A program made the position numbers and the translations under genes. The notes below the pieces were generated by a model. That model did no database searches. It saw only the letters and a list, made by a program, of their open reading frames with translations, and was not told the DNA's origin. Of a stretch of 64,000 bases of DNA, positions 1 to 14,315 are shown one piece after another; positions within the stretch are counted from its first letter, which is position 1, and the number at the start of each line of letters is the position of its first letter. Source of the stretch: Salmonella enterica subsp. diarizonae (lineage in GTDB: Bacteria > Pseudomonadota > Gammaproteobacteria > Enterobacterales > Enterobacteriaceae); the NCBI RefSeq assembly GCF_008692785.1, contig NZ_VXJV01000003.1, forward strand, positions 310,001-374,000. The letters are read 5' to 3'.

Positions 1-140
1 TGTCACTGCGTCGCCGCCTTGATGCAACTCGAATGATTTTGTGTATTTCTCACAATAATGAACTCCTTTTTTCTCTGCGAAGGTTCACGCATGTCCGTGG
101 TAAACTGGAAGAATCTATCCCTTTTATACCTTTCAGGACG
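1..140. other. Upstream region of gntR
   Basis: This is the non-coding stretch before gntR. The frame of gntR is open upstream to about position 33, but that extension matches nothing in GntR. A weak AGGA Shine-Dalgarno-like element at 135-138 precedes the ATG at 141. I see no clear operator or terminator here. Confidence 0.5.
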
Positions 141-1136
141 ATGAAAAAGAAAAGACCCGTACTTCAGGATGTGGCCGACCGTGTCGGCGTGACCAAAATG
201 ACGGTCAGCCGTTTTTTGCGTAATCCGGAGCAGGTCTCCGTCGCGCTGCGGGGTAAAATTGCGGCTGCGCTTGATGAGCTCGGGTACATTCCTAATCGCG
301 CGCCAGACATTCTTTCCAACGCCACCAGCCGCGCCATTGGCGTTCTGCTGCCGTCTTTAACCAACCAGGTCTTTGCGGAAGTTTTACGCGGTATTGAAAG
401 CGTCACCGATGCCCACGGGTATCAGACTATGCTGGCGCACTACGGCTATAAACCGGAGATGGAACAGGAGCGCCTGGAATCAATGCTCTCCTGGAATATC
501 GACGGCCTTATCCTTACTGAGCGTACCCATACGCCGCGCACCTTAAAAATGATCGAAGTAGCCGGGATTCCGGTGGTTGAACTGATGGACAGCCAGTCGC
601 CGTGTCTTGATATCGCCGTTGGTTTTGACAACTTTGACGCCGCCCGCCAGATGACCGCCGCGATTATCGCACGCGGCCATCGCCATATCGCCTATCTGGG
701 GGCGCGCCTCGACGAACGTACTATCATCAAGCAGAAGGGCTATGAGCAGGCGATGCTGGACGCAGGCCTGGTTCCCTACAGTGTGATGATGGAGCAATCT
801 TCATCCTACTCTTCCGGTATCGAACTCATGCGCCAGGCGCGACGCGAATATCCGCAGCTTGACGGTATTTTTTGCACCAACGATGACCTGGCGGTGGGCG
901 CGGCCTTCGAATGCCAGCGCCTGGGACTAAAAATCCCGGACGATATGGCGATCGCCGGGTTCCACGGTCATGATATCGGCCAGGTGATGGAACCGCGTCT
1001 GGCAAGTGTCCTGACGCCGCGCGAGCGAATGGGCAGCATTGGGGCAGAACGTCTGTTGGCCCGCATTCGCGGCGAAACGGTCACGCCGAAAATGTTAGAT
1101 TTAGGTTTCACCTTGTCACCGGGCGGATCTATTTAG
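141..1136 (+). CDS. gntR: Gluconate utilization repressor GntR (LacI family)
   Basis: GntR represses gluconate uptake and phosphorylation genes and releases DNA when gluconate is bound. The protein is 331 residues, the usual length. An N-terminal LacI-type helix-turn-helix lies at about residues 6-26 (LQDVADRVGVTKMTVSRFLR). It is followed by the periplasmic-binding-protein-like effector domain from about residue 60. I chose the ATG at 141 because the family begins MKKKRPVLQDV; an in-frame extension to 33 has no family similarity. The likely targets, gntKU just downstream and gntT near 27.4 kb, both show matching operator sequences in this window. Assignment is from close resemblance to E. coli GntR. 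Confidence 0.97.
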   Translation: MKKKRPVLQDVADRVGVTKMTVSRFLRNPEQVSVALRGKIAAALDELGYIPNRAPDILSNATSRAIGVLLPSLTNQVFAEVLRGIESVTDAHGYQTMLAHYGYKPEMEQERLESMLSWNIDGLILTERTHTPRTLKMIEVAGIPVVELMDSQSPCLDIAVGFDNFDAARQMTAAIIARGHRHIAYLGARLDERTIIKQKGYEQAMLDAGLVPYSVMMEQSSSYSSGIELMRQARREYPQLDGIFCTNDDLAVGAAFECQRLGLKIPDDMAIAGFHGHDIGQVMEPRLASVLTPRERMGSIGAERLLARIRGETVTPKMLDLGFTLSPGGSI

Positions 1137-1145
1137 TCTGACAAC

Positions 1146-1161
1146 TTTGAAGTAGCTCACA
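1146..1161 (+). promoter_or_regulatory. Putative CRP site upstream of gntK
   Basis: The sequence TTTGA-N6-TCACA matches the CRP half-site pattern TGTGA-N6-TCACA with one mismatch. It lies about 115 bp ahead of the gntK start. CRP activation of gntKU is known in E. coli; the site here is inferred from sequence only. Confidence 0.6.
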
Positions 1162-1215
1162 CTTATTCACTTTTGGCACGAATGGTCATTGCGTCGCGAA
1201 TGGTGCGGCTGGACA

Positions 1216-1243
1216 ATGTTACCGATAACAGTTACCCGTAACA
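1216..1243 (+). promoter_or_regulatory. Tandem GntR operators of gntKU
   Basis: Two abutting operator-like palindromes are visible: ATGTTACCGATAACA (1216-1230) and GTTACCCGTAACA (1231-1243). Both fit the GntR operator core GTTA-CC-G-TAAC. They lie 30-60 bp ahead of the gntK start, where repressor binding would block transcription. The same core occurs twice ahead of gntT. Confidence 0.8.
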
Positions 1244-1274
1244 AATTTTGCAACTTGTAGAGTGGGGGCCCGCT

Positions 1275-1808
1275 TTGAGCACGACTAATCATGATCACCA
1301 CGTTTACGTTCTGATGGGCGTATCAGGCAGCGGTAAATCCGCTGTCGCAAGCGCCGTGGCGCATCAGCTTCATGCCGCGTTTCTGGACGGCGATTTTCTG
1401 CATCCGCGCTGCAATATTGAAAAAATGGCTTCCGGCGAGCCGTTGAATGATGATGACCGCAAACCGTGGTTGCAGGCGCTGAACGACGCCGCTTTCGCGA
1501 TGCAGCGTACCAATAAAATCTCGCTGATCGTCTGTTCCGCGCTGAAAAAACACTATCGCGACCTGTTGCGCGAGGGAAACCCGAATCTCTCCTTTATCTA
1601 TCTGAAAGGCGATTTCGACGTCATTGAAAGCCGTCTGAAAGCGCGTAAAGGCCATTTCTTCAAAACCCAGATGCTGGTGACGCAGTTTGAAACGCTGCAA
1701 GAGCCGGGTGCCGACGAACGCGATGTTCTGGTGGTGGATATCGACCAGCCGCTGGAAGGCGTCGTGGCGAGCACCATTGAGGCCATCAATAAAGGCAGTA
1801 CGCTGTGA
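1275..1808 (+). CDS. gntK: Gluconokinase GntK (thermoresistant)
   Basis: GntK phosphorylates D-gluconate with ATP to 6-phosphogluconate, feeding the Entner-Doudoroff and pentose phosphate pathways in the cytosol. The Walker A motif GVSGSGKS is at residues 15-22, and the product is 177 residues, close to the E. coli 175. The start is TTG at 1275, preceded by GTGGGGG, because family members begin (M)STTNHDHH; upstream codons do not match. The stop overlaps the GTG start of gntU by four bases (1805-1808), so the two are translationally coupled. Regulation by GntR and CRP is suggested by the sites just upstream. Confidence 0.96.
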   Translation: MSTTNHDHHVYVLMGVSGSGKSAVASAVAHQLHAAFLDGDFLHPRCNIEKMASGEPLNDDDRKPWLQALNDAAFAMQRTNKISLIVCSALKKHYRDLLREGNPNLSFIYLKGDFDVIESRLKARKGHFFKTQMLVTQFETLQEPGADERDVLVVDIDQPLEGVVASTIEAINKGSTL

Positions 1809-3145
1809 GTACATTAACACTGGTTTTAACCGCCGTCGGTTCTGTCTTACTGCTGCTGTTTCTGGTGATGAAAGCGCGTATGCACGCCTTCGTCGCATTG
1901 ATGGTCGTCTCGATGGGCGCGGGGCTTTTTTCTGGTATGCCGCTTGATAAAATCGCCGCGACCATGGAAAAAGGGATGGGAGGTACGCTGGGCTTCCTGG
2001 CGATTGTGGTCGCGCTGGGGGCGATGTTCGGTAAAATCCTGCATGAAACCGGCGCGGTCGATCAGATTGCCGTTAGAATGCTTAAATCTTTTGGCCATAA
2101 CCGCGCACACTATGCTATTGGCCTTGCCGGGCTGATTTGCGCGCTCCCGCTGTTCTTCGAAGTCGCGATCGTGCTGCTGATTAGCGTCGCGTTCTCAATG
2201 GCGCGTCATACCGGCACCAACCTCGTGAAGCTGGTCATTCCGCTATTTGCGGGGGTGGCGGCGGCGGCGGCGTTTTTGTTGCCTGGCCCCGCGCCGATGC
2301 TACTGGCTTCCCAGATGCATGCTGATTTCGGCTGGATGATTCTGATTGGTCTGTGCGCGGCGATCCCCGGCATGATTATCGCCGGGCCGCTGTGGGGGAA
2401 TTTCATCAGCCGTTATGTTGAGCTGCGTATTCCTGACGACATTACCGAGCCGCATCTGGGAGAAGGCAAAATGCCTTCTTTCGGCTTCAGCCTGTCGCTC
2501 ATCCTGCTACCGCTGGTGCTGGTGGGGCTGAAAACGATCGCCGCGCGTTTTGTGCCGGAAGGTTCCACCGCTTACGAATGGTTTGAGTTTATCGGTCACC
2601 CCTTTACCGCCATCCTGGTCGCATGTCTGGTGGCGATTTACGGCCTGGCGATGCGTCAGGGGATGCCGAAAGATAAAGTGATGGAAATCTGTGGTCACGC
2701 GCTGCAACCGGCGGGCATTATCCTGCTGGTCATTGGCGCAGGCGGAGTGTTCAAACAGGTGCTGGTCGATTCCGGCGTCGGCCCGGCGCTGGGCGAAGCG
2801 TTAACCGGTATGGGACTGCCGATTGCCATTACCTGCTTTGTGCTGGCGGCGGCGGTGCGCATCATTCAGGGTTCCGCGACCGTGGCGTGTTTAACCGCGG
2901 TCGGTCTGGTGATGCCGGTCATTGAGCAACTGAATTTCTCCGGTGCGCAGATGGCGGCGCTCTCTATCTGTATCGCTGGTGGTTCAATTGTGGTTTCTCA
3001 TGTTAACGATGCCGGTTTCTGGTTGTTCGGTAAATTTACCGGCGCGACCGAAGCGCAGACGTTAAAAACCTGGACAATGATGGAAACTATCCTCGGCACG
3101 ACAGGCGCGATTATCGGGATGATTGCGTTTCAGTTGCTGAGTTGA
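1805..3145 (+). CDS. gntU: Low-affinity gluconate transporter GntU
   Basis: GntU is an inner-membrane gluconate:H+ symporter of the GntP family, giving low-affinity uptake that supplies GntK. The 446-residue protein is very hydrophobic with about a dozen membrane segments and a small central loop near residues 200-215. It starts with GTG overlapping the gntK stop by four bases. It is a paralogue of GntT at 26-27.4 kb; both share the motif MPLDKI/V near residue 45 and a C-terminal SHVNDAGFWLF / SHVNDPGFWLF segment. A rho-independent terminator follows at about 3160-3198. Confidence 0.96.
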   Translation: MSTLTLVLTAVGSVLLLLFLVMKARMHAFVALMVVSMGAGLFSGMPLDKIAATMEKGMGGTLGFLAIVVALGAMFGKILHETGAVDQIAVRMLKSFGHNRAHYAIGLAGLICALPLFFEVAIVLLISVAFSMARHTGTNLVKLVIPLFAGVAAAAAFLLPGPAPMLLASQMHADFGWMILIGLCAAIPGMIIAGPLWGNFISRYVELRIPDDITEPHLGEGKMPSFGFSLSLILLPLVLVGLKTIAARFVPEGSTAYEWFEFIGHPFTAILVACLVAIYGLAMRQGMPKDKVMEICGHALQPAGIILLVIGAGGVFKQVLVDSGVGPALGEALTGMGLPIAITCFVLAAAVRIIQGSATVACLTAVGLVMPVIEQLNFSGAQMAALSICIAGGSIVVSHVNDAGFWLFGKFTGATEAQTLKTWTMMETILGTTGAIIGMIAFQLLS

Positions 3146-3159
3146 GTTTCACGTTACAT

Positions 3160-3198
3160 ATTGCTGCGAGCTTGTTCGCAGCAATCATTTTCTGTTTT
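3160..3198 (+). terminator. Rho-independent terminator after gntU
   Basis: ATTGCTGCGA (3160-3169) pairs perfectly with TCGCAGCAAT (3176-3185) around a six-base loop, followed by a T-rich tail. It closes the gntKU operon. The tail also borders the yhgN remnant on the opposite strand, so the deletion there ends close to this hairpin. Confidence 0.85.
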
Positions 3199-3210
3199 TA
3201 AACCTCCCTG

Positions 3211-3294
3211 CAGTACACACATAAAAATAAGTAGATTTCCACGCTGATCCATAATCAGGATCAATAAAGTAGCGGCGGAAATGATTCCATTCCT
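3211..3294 (-). pseudogene. yhgN: yhgN remnant (MarC family membrane protein, 5' fragment only)
   Basis: Reading the minus strand from about 3294, codons give NGIISAATLLILIMDQRGNL and then LIFMCVL. This resembles the first ~28 residues of E. coli YhgN (as I recall it, NEIISAAVLLILIMDPLGNL then PIFMSVL), a MarC-family inner-membrane protein of about 197 residues encoded between gntU and asd. Here the expected ATG is AGG, and similarity stops near 3211. The remaining ~165 codons are missing and the sequence runs straight into the gntU terminator. Orientation (divergent from asd) agrees with E. coli. This is a dead gene, inferred from remembered YhgN sequence and not from an alignment. Confidence 0.75.
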
Positions 3295-3486
3295 AACGCA
3301 AATTCCCGGATAATCGCCACTGGACTTTCTGCTTGCGCGGTAAGGCAGGATAAGTCGCATTACTGATGGCTTCGCTATCATTGATTAATTTCACTTGCGA
3401 CTTTGGCTGCTTTTTGTATGGTGAAGGATGCGCCACAGGATACTGGCGCGCATACACAGCACATCTCTTTGCAGGAAAAAAACGCT

Positions 3487-4593
3487 ATGAAAAATGTTGG
3501 TTTTATCGGCTGGCGCGGAATGGTCGGCTCTGTTCTCATGCAACGCATGGTAGAGGAGCGCGATTTCGACGCTATTCGCCCTGTTTTCTTTTCTACCTCC
3601 CAGTTCGGACAGGCGGCGCCAACCTTCGGCGACACCGCTACCGGTACGCTACAGGACGCTTTTGATCTGGATGCGCTAAAAGCGCTCGATATTATCGTGA
3701 CCTGCCAGGGCGGCGATTATACCAACGAAATTTATCCAAAGCTGCGCGAAAGCGGATGGCAAGGTTACTGGATTGACGCGGCTTCTACGCTGCGCATGAA
3801 AGACGATGCCATTATTATTCTCGACCCGGTCAACCAGGATGTGATTACCGACGGCCTGAATAATGGCGTTAAGACCTTTGTGGGCGGTAACTGTACCGTT
3901 AGCCTGATGTTGATGTCGCTGGGCGGTCTCTTTGCCCATAATCTCGTTGACTGGGTATCTGTCGCGACCTATCAGGCCGCCTCCGGCGGCGGCGCGCGCC
4001 ATATGCGCGAGTTGTTAACCCAAATGGGTCAGTTGTATGGTCATGTCGCCGATGAACTGGCGACGCCTTCTTCCGCAATTCTTGATATTGAACGCAAAGT
4101 TACGGCATTGACCCGCAGCGGCGAGCTGCCGGTTGATAACTTTGGCGTACCGCTGGCGGGAAGCCTGATCCCCTGGATCGATAAACAGCTCGATAACGGC
4201 CAGAGCCGCGAAGAGTGGAAAGGCCAGGCGGAAACTAACAAGATTCTCAATACCGCATCTGTGATCCCGGTTGATGGTTTGTGCGTGCGCGTCGGCGCGC
4301 TGCGCTGTCACAGCCAGGCGTTCACCATTAAGCTGAAAAAAGAGGTATCCATTCCGACGGTAGAAGAACTGCTGGCGGCACATAATCCGTGGGCGAAAGT
4401 GGTGCCGAACGATCGTGATATCACTATGCGTGAATTAACCCCGGCGGCGGTGACCGGCACGTTGACTACGCCCGTTGGTCGCCTGCGTAAGCTGAACATG
4501 GGGCCGGAGTTCTTGTCGGCCTTTACCGTAGGCGACCAGTTGTTATGGGGCGCCGCGGAGCCGCTGCGTCGAATGCTGCGTCAGTTGGCGTAG
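3487..4593 (+). CDS. asd: Aspartate-semialdehyde dehydrogenase Asd
   Basis: Asd reduces L-4-aspartyl phosphate to L-aspartate 4-semialdehyde with NADPH. This is the branch point to diaminopimelate/lysine, methionine and threonine, so the gene is needed for cell-wall synthesis. The 368-residue protein has an N-terminal NADP-binding loop ([11 protein letters not shown], residues 8-18) and the catalytic cysteine in GGNCTVSLM (Cys136). The ATG at 3487 is preceded by AGGA at 3471-3474 and matches the family start [11 protein letters not shown]; an in-frame extension to 3403 is not supported. It stands alone between the yhgN remnant and a REP element with terminator. Confidence 0.98.
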   Translation: MKNVGFIGWRGMVGSVLMQRMVEERDFDAIRPVFFSTSQFGQAAPTFGDTATGTLQDAFDLDALKALDIIVTCQGGDYTNEIYPKLRESGWQGYWIDAASTLRMKDDAIIILDPVNQDVITDGLNNGVKTFVGGNCTVSLMLMSLGGLFAHNLVDWVSVATYQAASGGGARHMRELLTQMGQLYGHVADELATPSSAILDIERKVTALTRSGELPVDNFGVPLAGSLIPWIDKQLDNGQSREEWKGQAETNKILNTASVIPVDGLCVRVGALRCHSQAFTIKLKKEVSIPTVEELLAAHNPWAKVVPNDRDITMRELTPAAVTGTLTTPVGRLRKLNMGPEFLSAFTVGDQLLWGAAEPLRRMLRQLA

Positions 4594-4600
4594 CGGTAGC

Positions 4601-4667
4601 TGCCCGATGGCGTCGCGCTTATCCGGCCTACGTGCGGTTCTGTAGGCTGGATAAGGTGTAGTCGGCA
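4601..4667. repeat. REP/BIME pair after asd
   Basis: TGCCCGATGGCG...TTATCCGGCCTAC (4601-4631) and the inverted GTAGGCTGGATAAGG copy (4642-4667) form a typical pair of palindromic REP units. They sit within 10 bp of the asd stop. Confidence 0.8.
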
Positions 4668-4689
4668 ATCAGAGATCTGATTGATATGT

Positions 4690-4713
4690 AGGGTGCATCG
4701 TCACCCTTTTTTT
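4690..4713 (+). terminator. Rho-independent terminator after asd
   Basis: AGGGTG (4690-4695) pairs with CACCCT (4702-4707) and runs into seven T residues. It probably ends asd transcription before the glgB leader. Confidence 0.8.
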
Positions 4714-4941
4714 GCGTAATACAGGAGTAAACGCGGATGTTTCATTTTTTTATCAGGAGTTAAAGAGAGCATTGGCTATTCTTTAAGGGTAGCTTAATCC
4801 TACGGGTATTAAGCCTAACCTGAAGGTAGGACGACGCAGATAGGATGCACAGTGTGCTGCGCCGTTCAGGTCAAAGAAGTGTCACTACCTGATGTTGAAT
4901 TCAGTTAGATGGAGTGACGCCACAAAACAGGATGACAAACC
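4714..4941 (+). other. glgB leader region
   Basis: This 228-bp stretch precedes glgB. It holds a SD-preceded eight-codon frame at 4737-4763 (CAGGAG, nine bases, ATG; MFHFFIRS) and a small hairpin GCTTAAT / ATTAAGC at 4792-4814. Whether either is functional is unknown. The promoter is not obvious by eye. Confidence 0.4.
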
Positions 4942-7128
4942 ATGTCCAGTCGTATCGATAGAGACGTGATTAATGCGCTAATTGCAGGACATTTTGCGGA
5001 CCCTTTTTCCGTACTCGGAATGCACCAGACCCAAGCCGGACTGGAAGTCCGCGCCCTATTACCTGACGCCACCGACGTATGGGTGATTGAACCCAAAACC
5101 GGACGTAAAGTCGGCAAACTGGAATGCCTCGACGCTCGCGGTTTTTTCTGCGGCGTTTTACCCCGACGTAAAAATTTCTTTCGCTATCAGCTCGCCGTAG
5201 TCTGGCACGGACAGCAGAACCTCATCGACGATCCTTACCGTTTTGGTCCATTAATACAGGAAATGGATGCCTGGCTATTGTCGGAAGGCACCCACCTGCG
5301 TCCTTATGAAACGCTGGGCGCGCACGCCGATACGATGGACGGCGTCACCGGCACCCGTTTTTCCGTTTGGGCGCCTAATGCTCGTCGCGTTTCGGTTGTA
5401 GGGCAATTCAACTATTGGGATGGGCGTCGCCACCCGATGCGTCTGCGCAAAGAGAGCGGTATTTGGGAGCTGTTTATCCCCGGCGCGCATAATGGACAAC
5501 TGTATAAATTCGAGCTGCTTGATGCGAACGGTAATCTGCGCATTAAAGCCGATCCCTATGCTTTTGAGGCGCAGATGCGTCCGGAAACGGCGTCGATGAT
5601 CTGCGGACTGCCGGAGAAAGTGACGCAAAGCGAAGAACGACAAAAAGCCAATCAGTTTGACGCGCCGATTTCGATTTATGAGGTGCATTTAGGTTCATGG
5701 CGTCGCCATACGGATAACAACTTCTGGCTGAGCTATCGTGAGCTGGCGGATCAGCTTGTGCCTTACGCCAAATGGATGGGTTTTACGCACCTGGAACTTT
5801 TGCCGGTCAACGAACATCCGTTCGACGGCAGTTGGGGCTACCAGCCGACCGGTCTCTACGCGCCGACCCGCCGTTTTGGTACGCGAGACGACTTCCGCTA
5901 TTTCATCAATGCGGCCCATGCGGCGGGGCTCAACGTCATTCTCGACTGGGTGCCGGGCCATTTTCCGTCCGATGAATTTAGCCTCGCGGAGTTTGACGGG
6001 ACCCACCTCTATGAGCACAGCGATCCGCGCGAGGGGTATCACCAGGACTGGAATACGCTGATCTACAACTATGGTCGTCGTGAAGTCAGTAATTATCTGG
6101 TGGGCAACGCCCTGTACTGGATGGAGCGTTTTGGGATTGATGCGCTGCGTGTCGATGCGGTGGCCTCTATGATCTACCGCGACTACAGCCGCAAAGAGGG
6201 CGAGTGGATACCGAACGAGTTCGGCGGTCGTGAAAACCTGGAAGCCATTGAGTTTCTGCGTAATACCAACCGCATTATTGGCGAGCAGGTGCCCGGCGCG
6301 GTCAGCATGGCGGAAGAGTCGACAGACTTCTCTGGCGTGACGCGTCCGCCGGAAACGGGCGGCCTGGGGTTTTGGTACAAGTGGAATCTGGGCTGGATGC
6401 ACGACACGCTGGACTATATGAAACTGGACCCGGTGCACCGTCAGTATCATCACGACAAGCTGACCTTTGGTATGTTGTACAACCATACTGAAAACTTTGT
6501 TCTGCCGCTGTCGCACGATGAGGTGGTTCACGGTAAAAAATCCATTCTCGATCGCATGCCGGGCGATGCGTGGCAGAAGTTTGCCAACCTGCGCGCCTAT
6601 TATGGCTGGATGTGGGCCTTCCCCGGAAAGAAACTGCTGTTTATGGGTAATGAGTTTGCCCAGGGACGCGAGTGGAACCATGACGCCAGCCTCGACTGGC
6701 ACCTGCTGGAGGGGGGCGATAACTGGCACCACGGGGTTCAGCGTTTGGTGCGCGATCTCAACCACACCTATCGCCACCATAAAGCGCTGCATGAGCTGGA
6801 TTTTGATGCTTACGGCTTTGAGTGGCTGGTGGTCGATGACAATGAACGCTCGGTACTGATTTTCGTGCGCCGCGATAAAGCCGGTAACGAAATCATCGTT
6901 GCCAGCAACTTCACGCCTGTTCCCCGTCACGACTACCGCTTTGGCATCAACCAGCCGGGACGCTGGCGTGAAATTCTCAATACCGACTCGATGCATTATC
7001 ACGGTAGCAACACCGGCAATGGCGGCATGGTGCACAGCGATGAGATCGAAAGCCATGGTCGTCAGTACTCTCTTAGCCTGACGTTACCGCCGTTGGCGAC
7101 GATCTGGCTGATGCGGGAGGGGGAATGA
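4942..7128 (+). CDS. glgB: 1,4-alpha-glucan branching enzyme GlgB
   Basis: GlgB cuts alpha-1,4-glucan chains and re-attaches them by alpha-1,6 bonds, making branched glycogen. The protein is 728 residues, the same as E. coli. It has an N-terminal CBM48-type region, a GH13 alpha-amylase barrel and an all-beta C-terminal domain. Conserved GH13 residues are visible: IDALRVDAV (nucleophile near Asp405), AEEST (acid near Glu458) and LSHDEVVHG (Asp near 526). It is first in the glgBXCAP cluster, and its stop overlaps the glgX ATG by four bases. Confidence 0.98.
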   Translation: MSSRIDRDVINALIAGHFADPFSVLGMHQTQAGLEVRALLPDATDVWVIEPKTGRKVGKLECLDARGFFCGVLPRRKNFFRYQLAVVWHGQQNLIDDPYRFGPLIQEMDAWLLSEGTHLRPYETLGAHADTMDGVTGTRFSVWAPNARRVSVVGQFNYWDGRRHPMRLRKESGIWELFIPGAHNGQLYKFELLDANGNLRIKADPYAFEAQMRPETASMICGLPEKVTQSEERQKANQFDAPISIYEVHLGSWRRHTDNNFWLSYRELADQLVPYAKWMGFTHLELLPVNEHPFDGSWGYQPTGLYAPTRRFGTRDDFRYFINAAHAAGLNVILDWVPGHFPSDEFSLAEFDGTHLYEHSDPREGYHQDWNTLIYNYGRREVSNYLVGNALYWMERFGIDALRVDAVASMIYRDYSRKEGEWIPNEFGGRENLEAIEFLRNTNRIIGEQVPGAVSMAEESTDFSGVTRPPETGGLGFWYKWNLGWMHDTLDYMKLDPVHRQYHHDKLTFGMLYNHTENFVLPLSHDEVVHGKKSILDRMPGDAWQKFANLRAYYGWMWAFPGKKLLFMGNEFAQGREWNHDASLDWHLLEGGDNWHHGVQRLVRDLNHTYRHHKALHELDFDAYGFEWLVVDDNERSVLIFVRRDKAGNEIIVASNFTPVPRHDYRFGINQPGRWREILNTDSMHYHGSNTGNGGMVHSDEIESHGRQYSLSLTLPPLATIWLMREGE

Positions 7129-9101
7129 CGCAGCTTGCGATCGGCGAAGCAACGCCGCATGGCGCAACGTATGACGGTCATGGCGTGAATTTCACGCTCT
7201 TTTCCGCCCATGCGGAGCGTGTGGAGCTGTGCGTCTTTAATTCCCGGGGGGATGAGCATCGCTACGACCTGCCAGGACGTAGCGGCGATGTCTGGCATGG
7301 TTATCTGGCAGGCGCCAGGCCAGGTTTGCGTTATGGCTATCGCGTACATGGCCCGTGGCAACCAGCGCAGGGGCATCGGTTTAATCCGGCGAAGTTACTG
7401 CTTGACCCTTATGCGCGCCGGGTCGAGGGCGAGCTAAAAGATCATCCGCTGTTGCACGGCGGACACGATGAACCGGACTACCGCGATAATGCGGCGATGG
7501 CGCCGAAAAGCGTGATAATCAGCGATCATTATGACTGGGAAGATGACGCTGCGCCGCGTACGCCGTGGGGAAAAACGGTCATCTATGAAGCTCATGTCAA
7601 AGGGCTTACCTACCTGCATCCGGAGCTCCCCCAGGAGATACGCGGCACCTATAAAGCGCTCGGTCATCCGGTCATGGTGGCGTACTTCAAACAGCTTGGC
7701 ATTACGGCGCTGGAGCTGTTGCCGGTGGCGCAGTTTGCCAGCGAGCCGCGCCTGCAACGCATGGGACTGACCAACTATTGGGGTTATAACCCGATGGCGA
7801 TGTTTGCGCTGCATCCCGCCTGGGCCAGTTCGCCCGAGACGGCGCTGGACGAGTTTCGCGATGCGGTGAAAGCGCTGCATCGCGCCGGGATTGAGGTCAT
7901 TCTGGACATCGTATTAAACCATAGCGCCGAACTGGACCTGGACGGTCCAACTTTCTCCCTGCGCGGAATTGATAACCGTAGCTATTATTGGATAAAGGAC
8001 GATGGCGATTATCACAACTGGACGGGGTGCGGCAACACGCTCAATTTAAGCCATCCCTGCGTGGTGGAATACGCGTGCGAGTGTCTGCGCTATTGGGTAG
8101 AAACCTGCCATGTCGATGGTTTTCGTTTTGATTTGGCGTCCGTCATGGGGCGAACGCCGACGTTTCGCCAGGATGCGCCGCTGTTCGCCGCGATTAAAGC
8201 ATGTCCTGTGTTATCAACGGTCAAGCTGATTGCTGAACCGTGGGATGTTGGCGAGGGAGGGTATCAGGTCGGAAATTTTCCGCCGCCGTTTGCCGAGTGG
8301 AACGACCATTTTCGCGATGCGGCCCGCCGATTCTGGTTGCCGCGTAACCTGGCGACCGGGGAATTTGCCTGTCGTTTCGCCGCTTCCAGCGATGTGTTTA
8401 AACGCAATGGCCGCAAGCCCGGCGCCTCTGTCAATCTGATCACTGCGCATGACGGTTTTACGCTACGGGACTGTGTCTGTTTCAATCAGAAACACAATGA
8501 GGCGAACGGTGAGGAAAATCGCGACGGCACCAACAACAATTACAGCGACAATCATGGTAAAGAAGGATTAGGAGGTCCGCTTGATTTAATTGAGCGGCGG
8601 CGCGACAGCATTCATGCCCTGCTGGCGACGCTACTGCTCTCTCAAGGAACGCCGATGCTGCTGGCAGGCGATGAACACGGCCATAGCCAGCACGGCAACA
8701 ATAACGCCTACTGTCAGGATAATGCCTTAACCTGGCTGGACTGGCAGCAGGCAAACCGTGGGTTAACCATGTTTACCGCCGCGCTGATTCGTTTGCGCCA
8801 GCAGATACCGGCTTTAACCGGCGATAGCTGGTGGGAAGAAGACGATGGCAACGTGCGTTGGCTTAATAAAAACGCGCAACCCTTGAGTGCGGATGAGTGG
8901 CAAAACGGACCTAAGCTGATGCAAATTCTACTGTCGGACCGTTTTCTGATTGCGATAAATGCCACGCTTGAGGTGACAGATATTGTTTTACCCAAAGGGG
9001 AATGGCGCGCCGTTCCCCCATTCGCTGGAGAGGATAATCCGGTGATAACGGCTGTCTGGCAGGGACCTGCGCATGGACTGTGTGTGTTCCAGAGAGGATA
9101 A
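7125..9101 (+). CDS. glgX: Glycogen debranching enzyme GlgX (limit dextrin alpha-1,6-maltotetraose hydrolase)
   Basis: GlgX hydrolyses the short alpha-1,6 branches left after GlgP trims glycogen, releasing maltotetraose and maltotriose for the Mal enzymes. The 658-residue protein has an N-terminal CBM48 domain ([17 protein letters not shown] near residue 22) and a GH13 barrel. Catalytic motifs are FRFDLASV (near Asp336), AEPWD (near Glu371) and AHDGFT (near Asp443). The ATG overlaps the glgB stop (ATGA), which couples translation. glgC begins 14 bp after its stop. Confidence 0.97.
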   Translation: MTQLAIGEATPHGATYDGHGVNFTLFSAHAERVELCVFNSRGDEHRYDLPGRSGDVWHGYLAGARPGLRYGYRVHGPWQPAQGHRFNPAKLLLDPYARRVEGELKDHPLLHGGHDEPDYRDNAAMAPKSVIISDHYDWEDDAAPRTPWGKTVIYEAHVKGLTYLHPELPQEIRGTYKALGHPVMVAYFKQLGITALELLPVAQFASEPRLQRMGLTNYWGYNPMAMFALHPAWASSPETALDEFRDAVKALHRAGIEVILDIVLNHSAELDLDGPTFSLRGIDNRSYYWIKDDGDYHNWTGCGNTLNLSHPCVVEYACECLRYWVETCHVDGFRFDLASVMGRTPTFRQDAPLFAAIKACPVLSTVKLIAEPWDVGEGGYQVGNFPPPFAEWNDHFRDAARRFWLPRNLATGEFACRFAASSDVFKRNGRKPGASVNLITAHDGFTLRDCVCFNQKHNEANGEENRDGTNNNYSDNHGKEGLGGPLDLIERRRDSIHALLATLLLSQGTPMLLAGDEHGHSQHGNNNAYCQDNALTWLDWQQANRGLTMFTAALIRLRQQIPALTGDSWWEEDDGNVRWLNKNAQPLSADEWQNGPKLMQILLSDRFLIAINATLEVTDIVLPKGEWRAVPPFAGEDNPVITAVWQGPAHGLCVFQRG

Positions 9102-9115
9102 AAAAGGAGTTAATC

Positions 9116-10410
9116 ATGGTGAGTTTAGAGAAGAACGATCGTGTAATGTTGGCGCGCCAGCTGCCACTGAAATCTGTTGCCCTAATCCTGGCCGGCGGCC
9201 GCGGCACGCGTCTAAAAGATTTAACGAACAAACGCGCCAAGCCTGCCGTCCACTTTGGCGGGAAGTTCCGCATCATCGATTTTGCCTTATCGAATTGTCT
9301 GAACTCCGGGATTCGCCGTATCGGCGTGATCACTCAGTATCAGTCCCACACGCTGGTACAGCATATTCAACGCGGCTGGTCGCTGTTTAGCGAAGAGATG
9401 AACGAATTTGTTGACCTGCTGCCAGCCCAACAGCGAATGCAGGGCGAAAACTGGTATCGCGGTACGGCGGATGCTGTGACCCAGAACCTGGACATTATTC
9501 GTCGCTATAAAGCGGAATATGTCGTCATCCTGGCAGGCGATCATATCTACAAGCAGGACTACTCGCGTATGTTGATCGATCACGTTGAAAAGGGCGCGCG
9601 TTGCACGGTGGCCTGTATGCCGGTGCCGATCAACGAAGCGACGGCGTTCGGCGTGATGGCGGTAGATGAAAGTGACAAGATTATTGATTTTGTCGAAAAA
9701 CCGGCGAATCCTCCCGCGATGCCTGGTGACGATAGCAAAGCGTTGGCCAGTATGGGGATTTACGTTTTTGACGCCGATTATCTGTATGAATTGCTGGCAG
9801 CGGACGATAAAGATGACGCCTCCAGCCATGATTTCGGTAAAGACATTATCCCGAAAATCACCCGCGAAGGCATGGCTTACGCGCATCCTTTCCCGCTTTC
9901 CTGCGTGCAGTCCGATCCGGAAGCTGAACCGTACTGGCGCGATGTAGGTACGCTGGAAGCTTACTGGAAAGCAAATCTGGATTTAGCCTCAGTGACGCCG
10001 GAGCTGGATATGTATGACCAGAACTGGCCTATCCGTACGCATATGGAATCGCTACCGCCTGCGAAATTCGTGCAGGACCGCTCCGGTAGCCATGGTATGA
10101 CGCTGAACTCGCTGGTCTCCGGCGGCTGCATTATCTCCGGTTCGGTGGTGGTGCAATCTGTGCTCTTCCCACGGGTGAGAATAAATTCTTTTTGTAATAT
10201 TGACTCGGCAGTGTTGTTACCTGAGGTTTGGGTAGGACGCTCCTGCCGTTTACGTCGTTGTATTATTGACCGTGCCTGCATTATCCCGGAAGGCATGGTG
10301 ATTGGTGAAAATGCGGAAGAGGACGCTCGTCGTTTCTACCGTTCAGAAGAAGGTATTGTACTGGTCACGCGTGAAATGCTGCGCAAACTGCAGGTCAAAC
10401 AGGAGCGATA

Positions 10411-10411
<1 letters not shown>
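9116..10411 (+). CDS. glgC: Glucose-1-phosphate adenylyltransferase GlgC
   Basis: GlgC makes ADP-glucose from ATP and glucose 1-phosphate, the committed step of glycogen synthesis. The 431-residue protein has an N-terminal nucleotidyltransferase domain (GGRGTR at 27-32, Lys39 in TNKRAKP, the fructose-1,6-bisphosphate activator site in E. coli) and a C-terminal left-handed beta-helix. I chose the ATG at 9116, after the strong SD AGGAG (9105-9109); an in-frame start at 9080 is not supported. The leader contains AGGATAA and AGGAG. Such GGA motifs are targets of the repressor CsrA in E. coli glgC, and similar control is inferred. Its TAA shares one base with the glgA ATG. Confidence 0.98.
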
Positions 10412-14311
<3,900 letters not shown>

Positions 14312-14315
14312 AACC

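Noticed and set aside
3200..3486. Lysine riboswitch ahead of asd
   Set aside because: The space is taken by the yhgN remnant and I see no lysine-riboswitch-like conserved core or terminator.
5695..7056. Open frame of about 450 codons antisense to glgB
   Set aside because: It is a shadow of the GC-rich glgB codons, with no family likeness and no SD; glgB itself is unmistakable.
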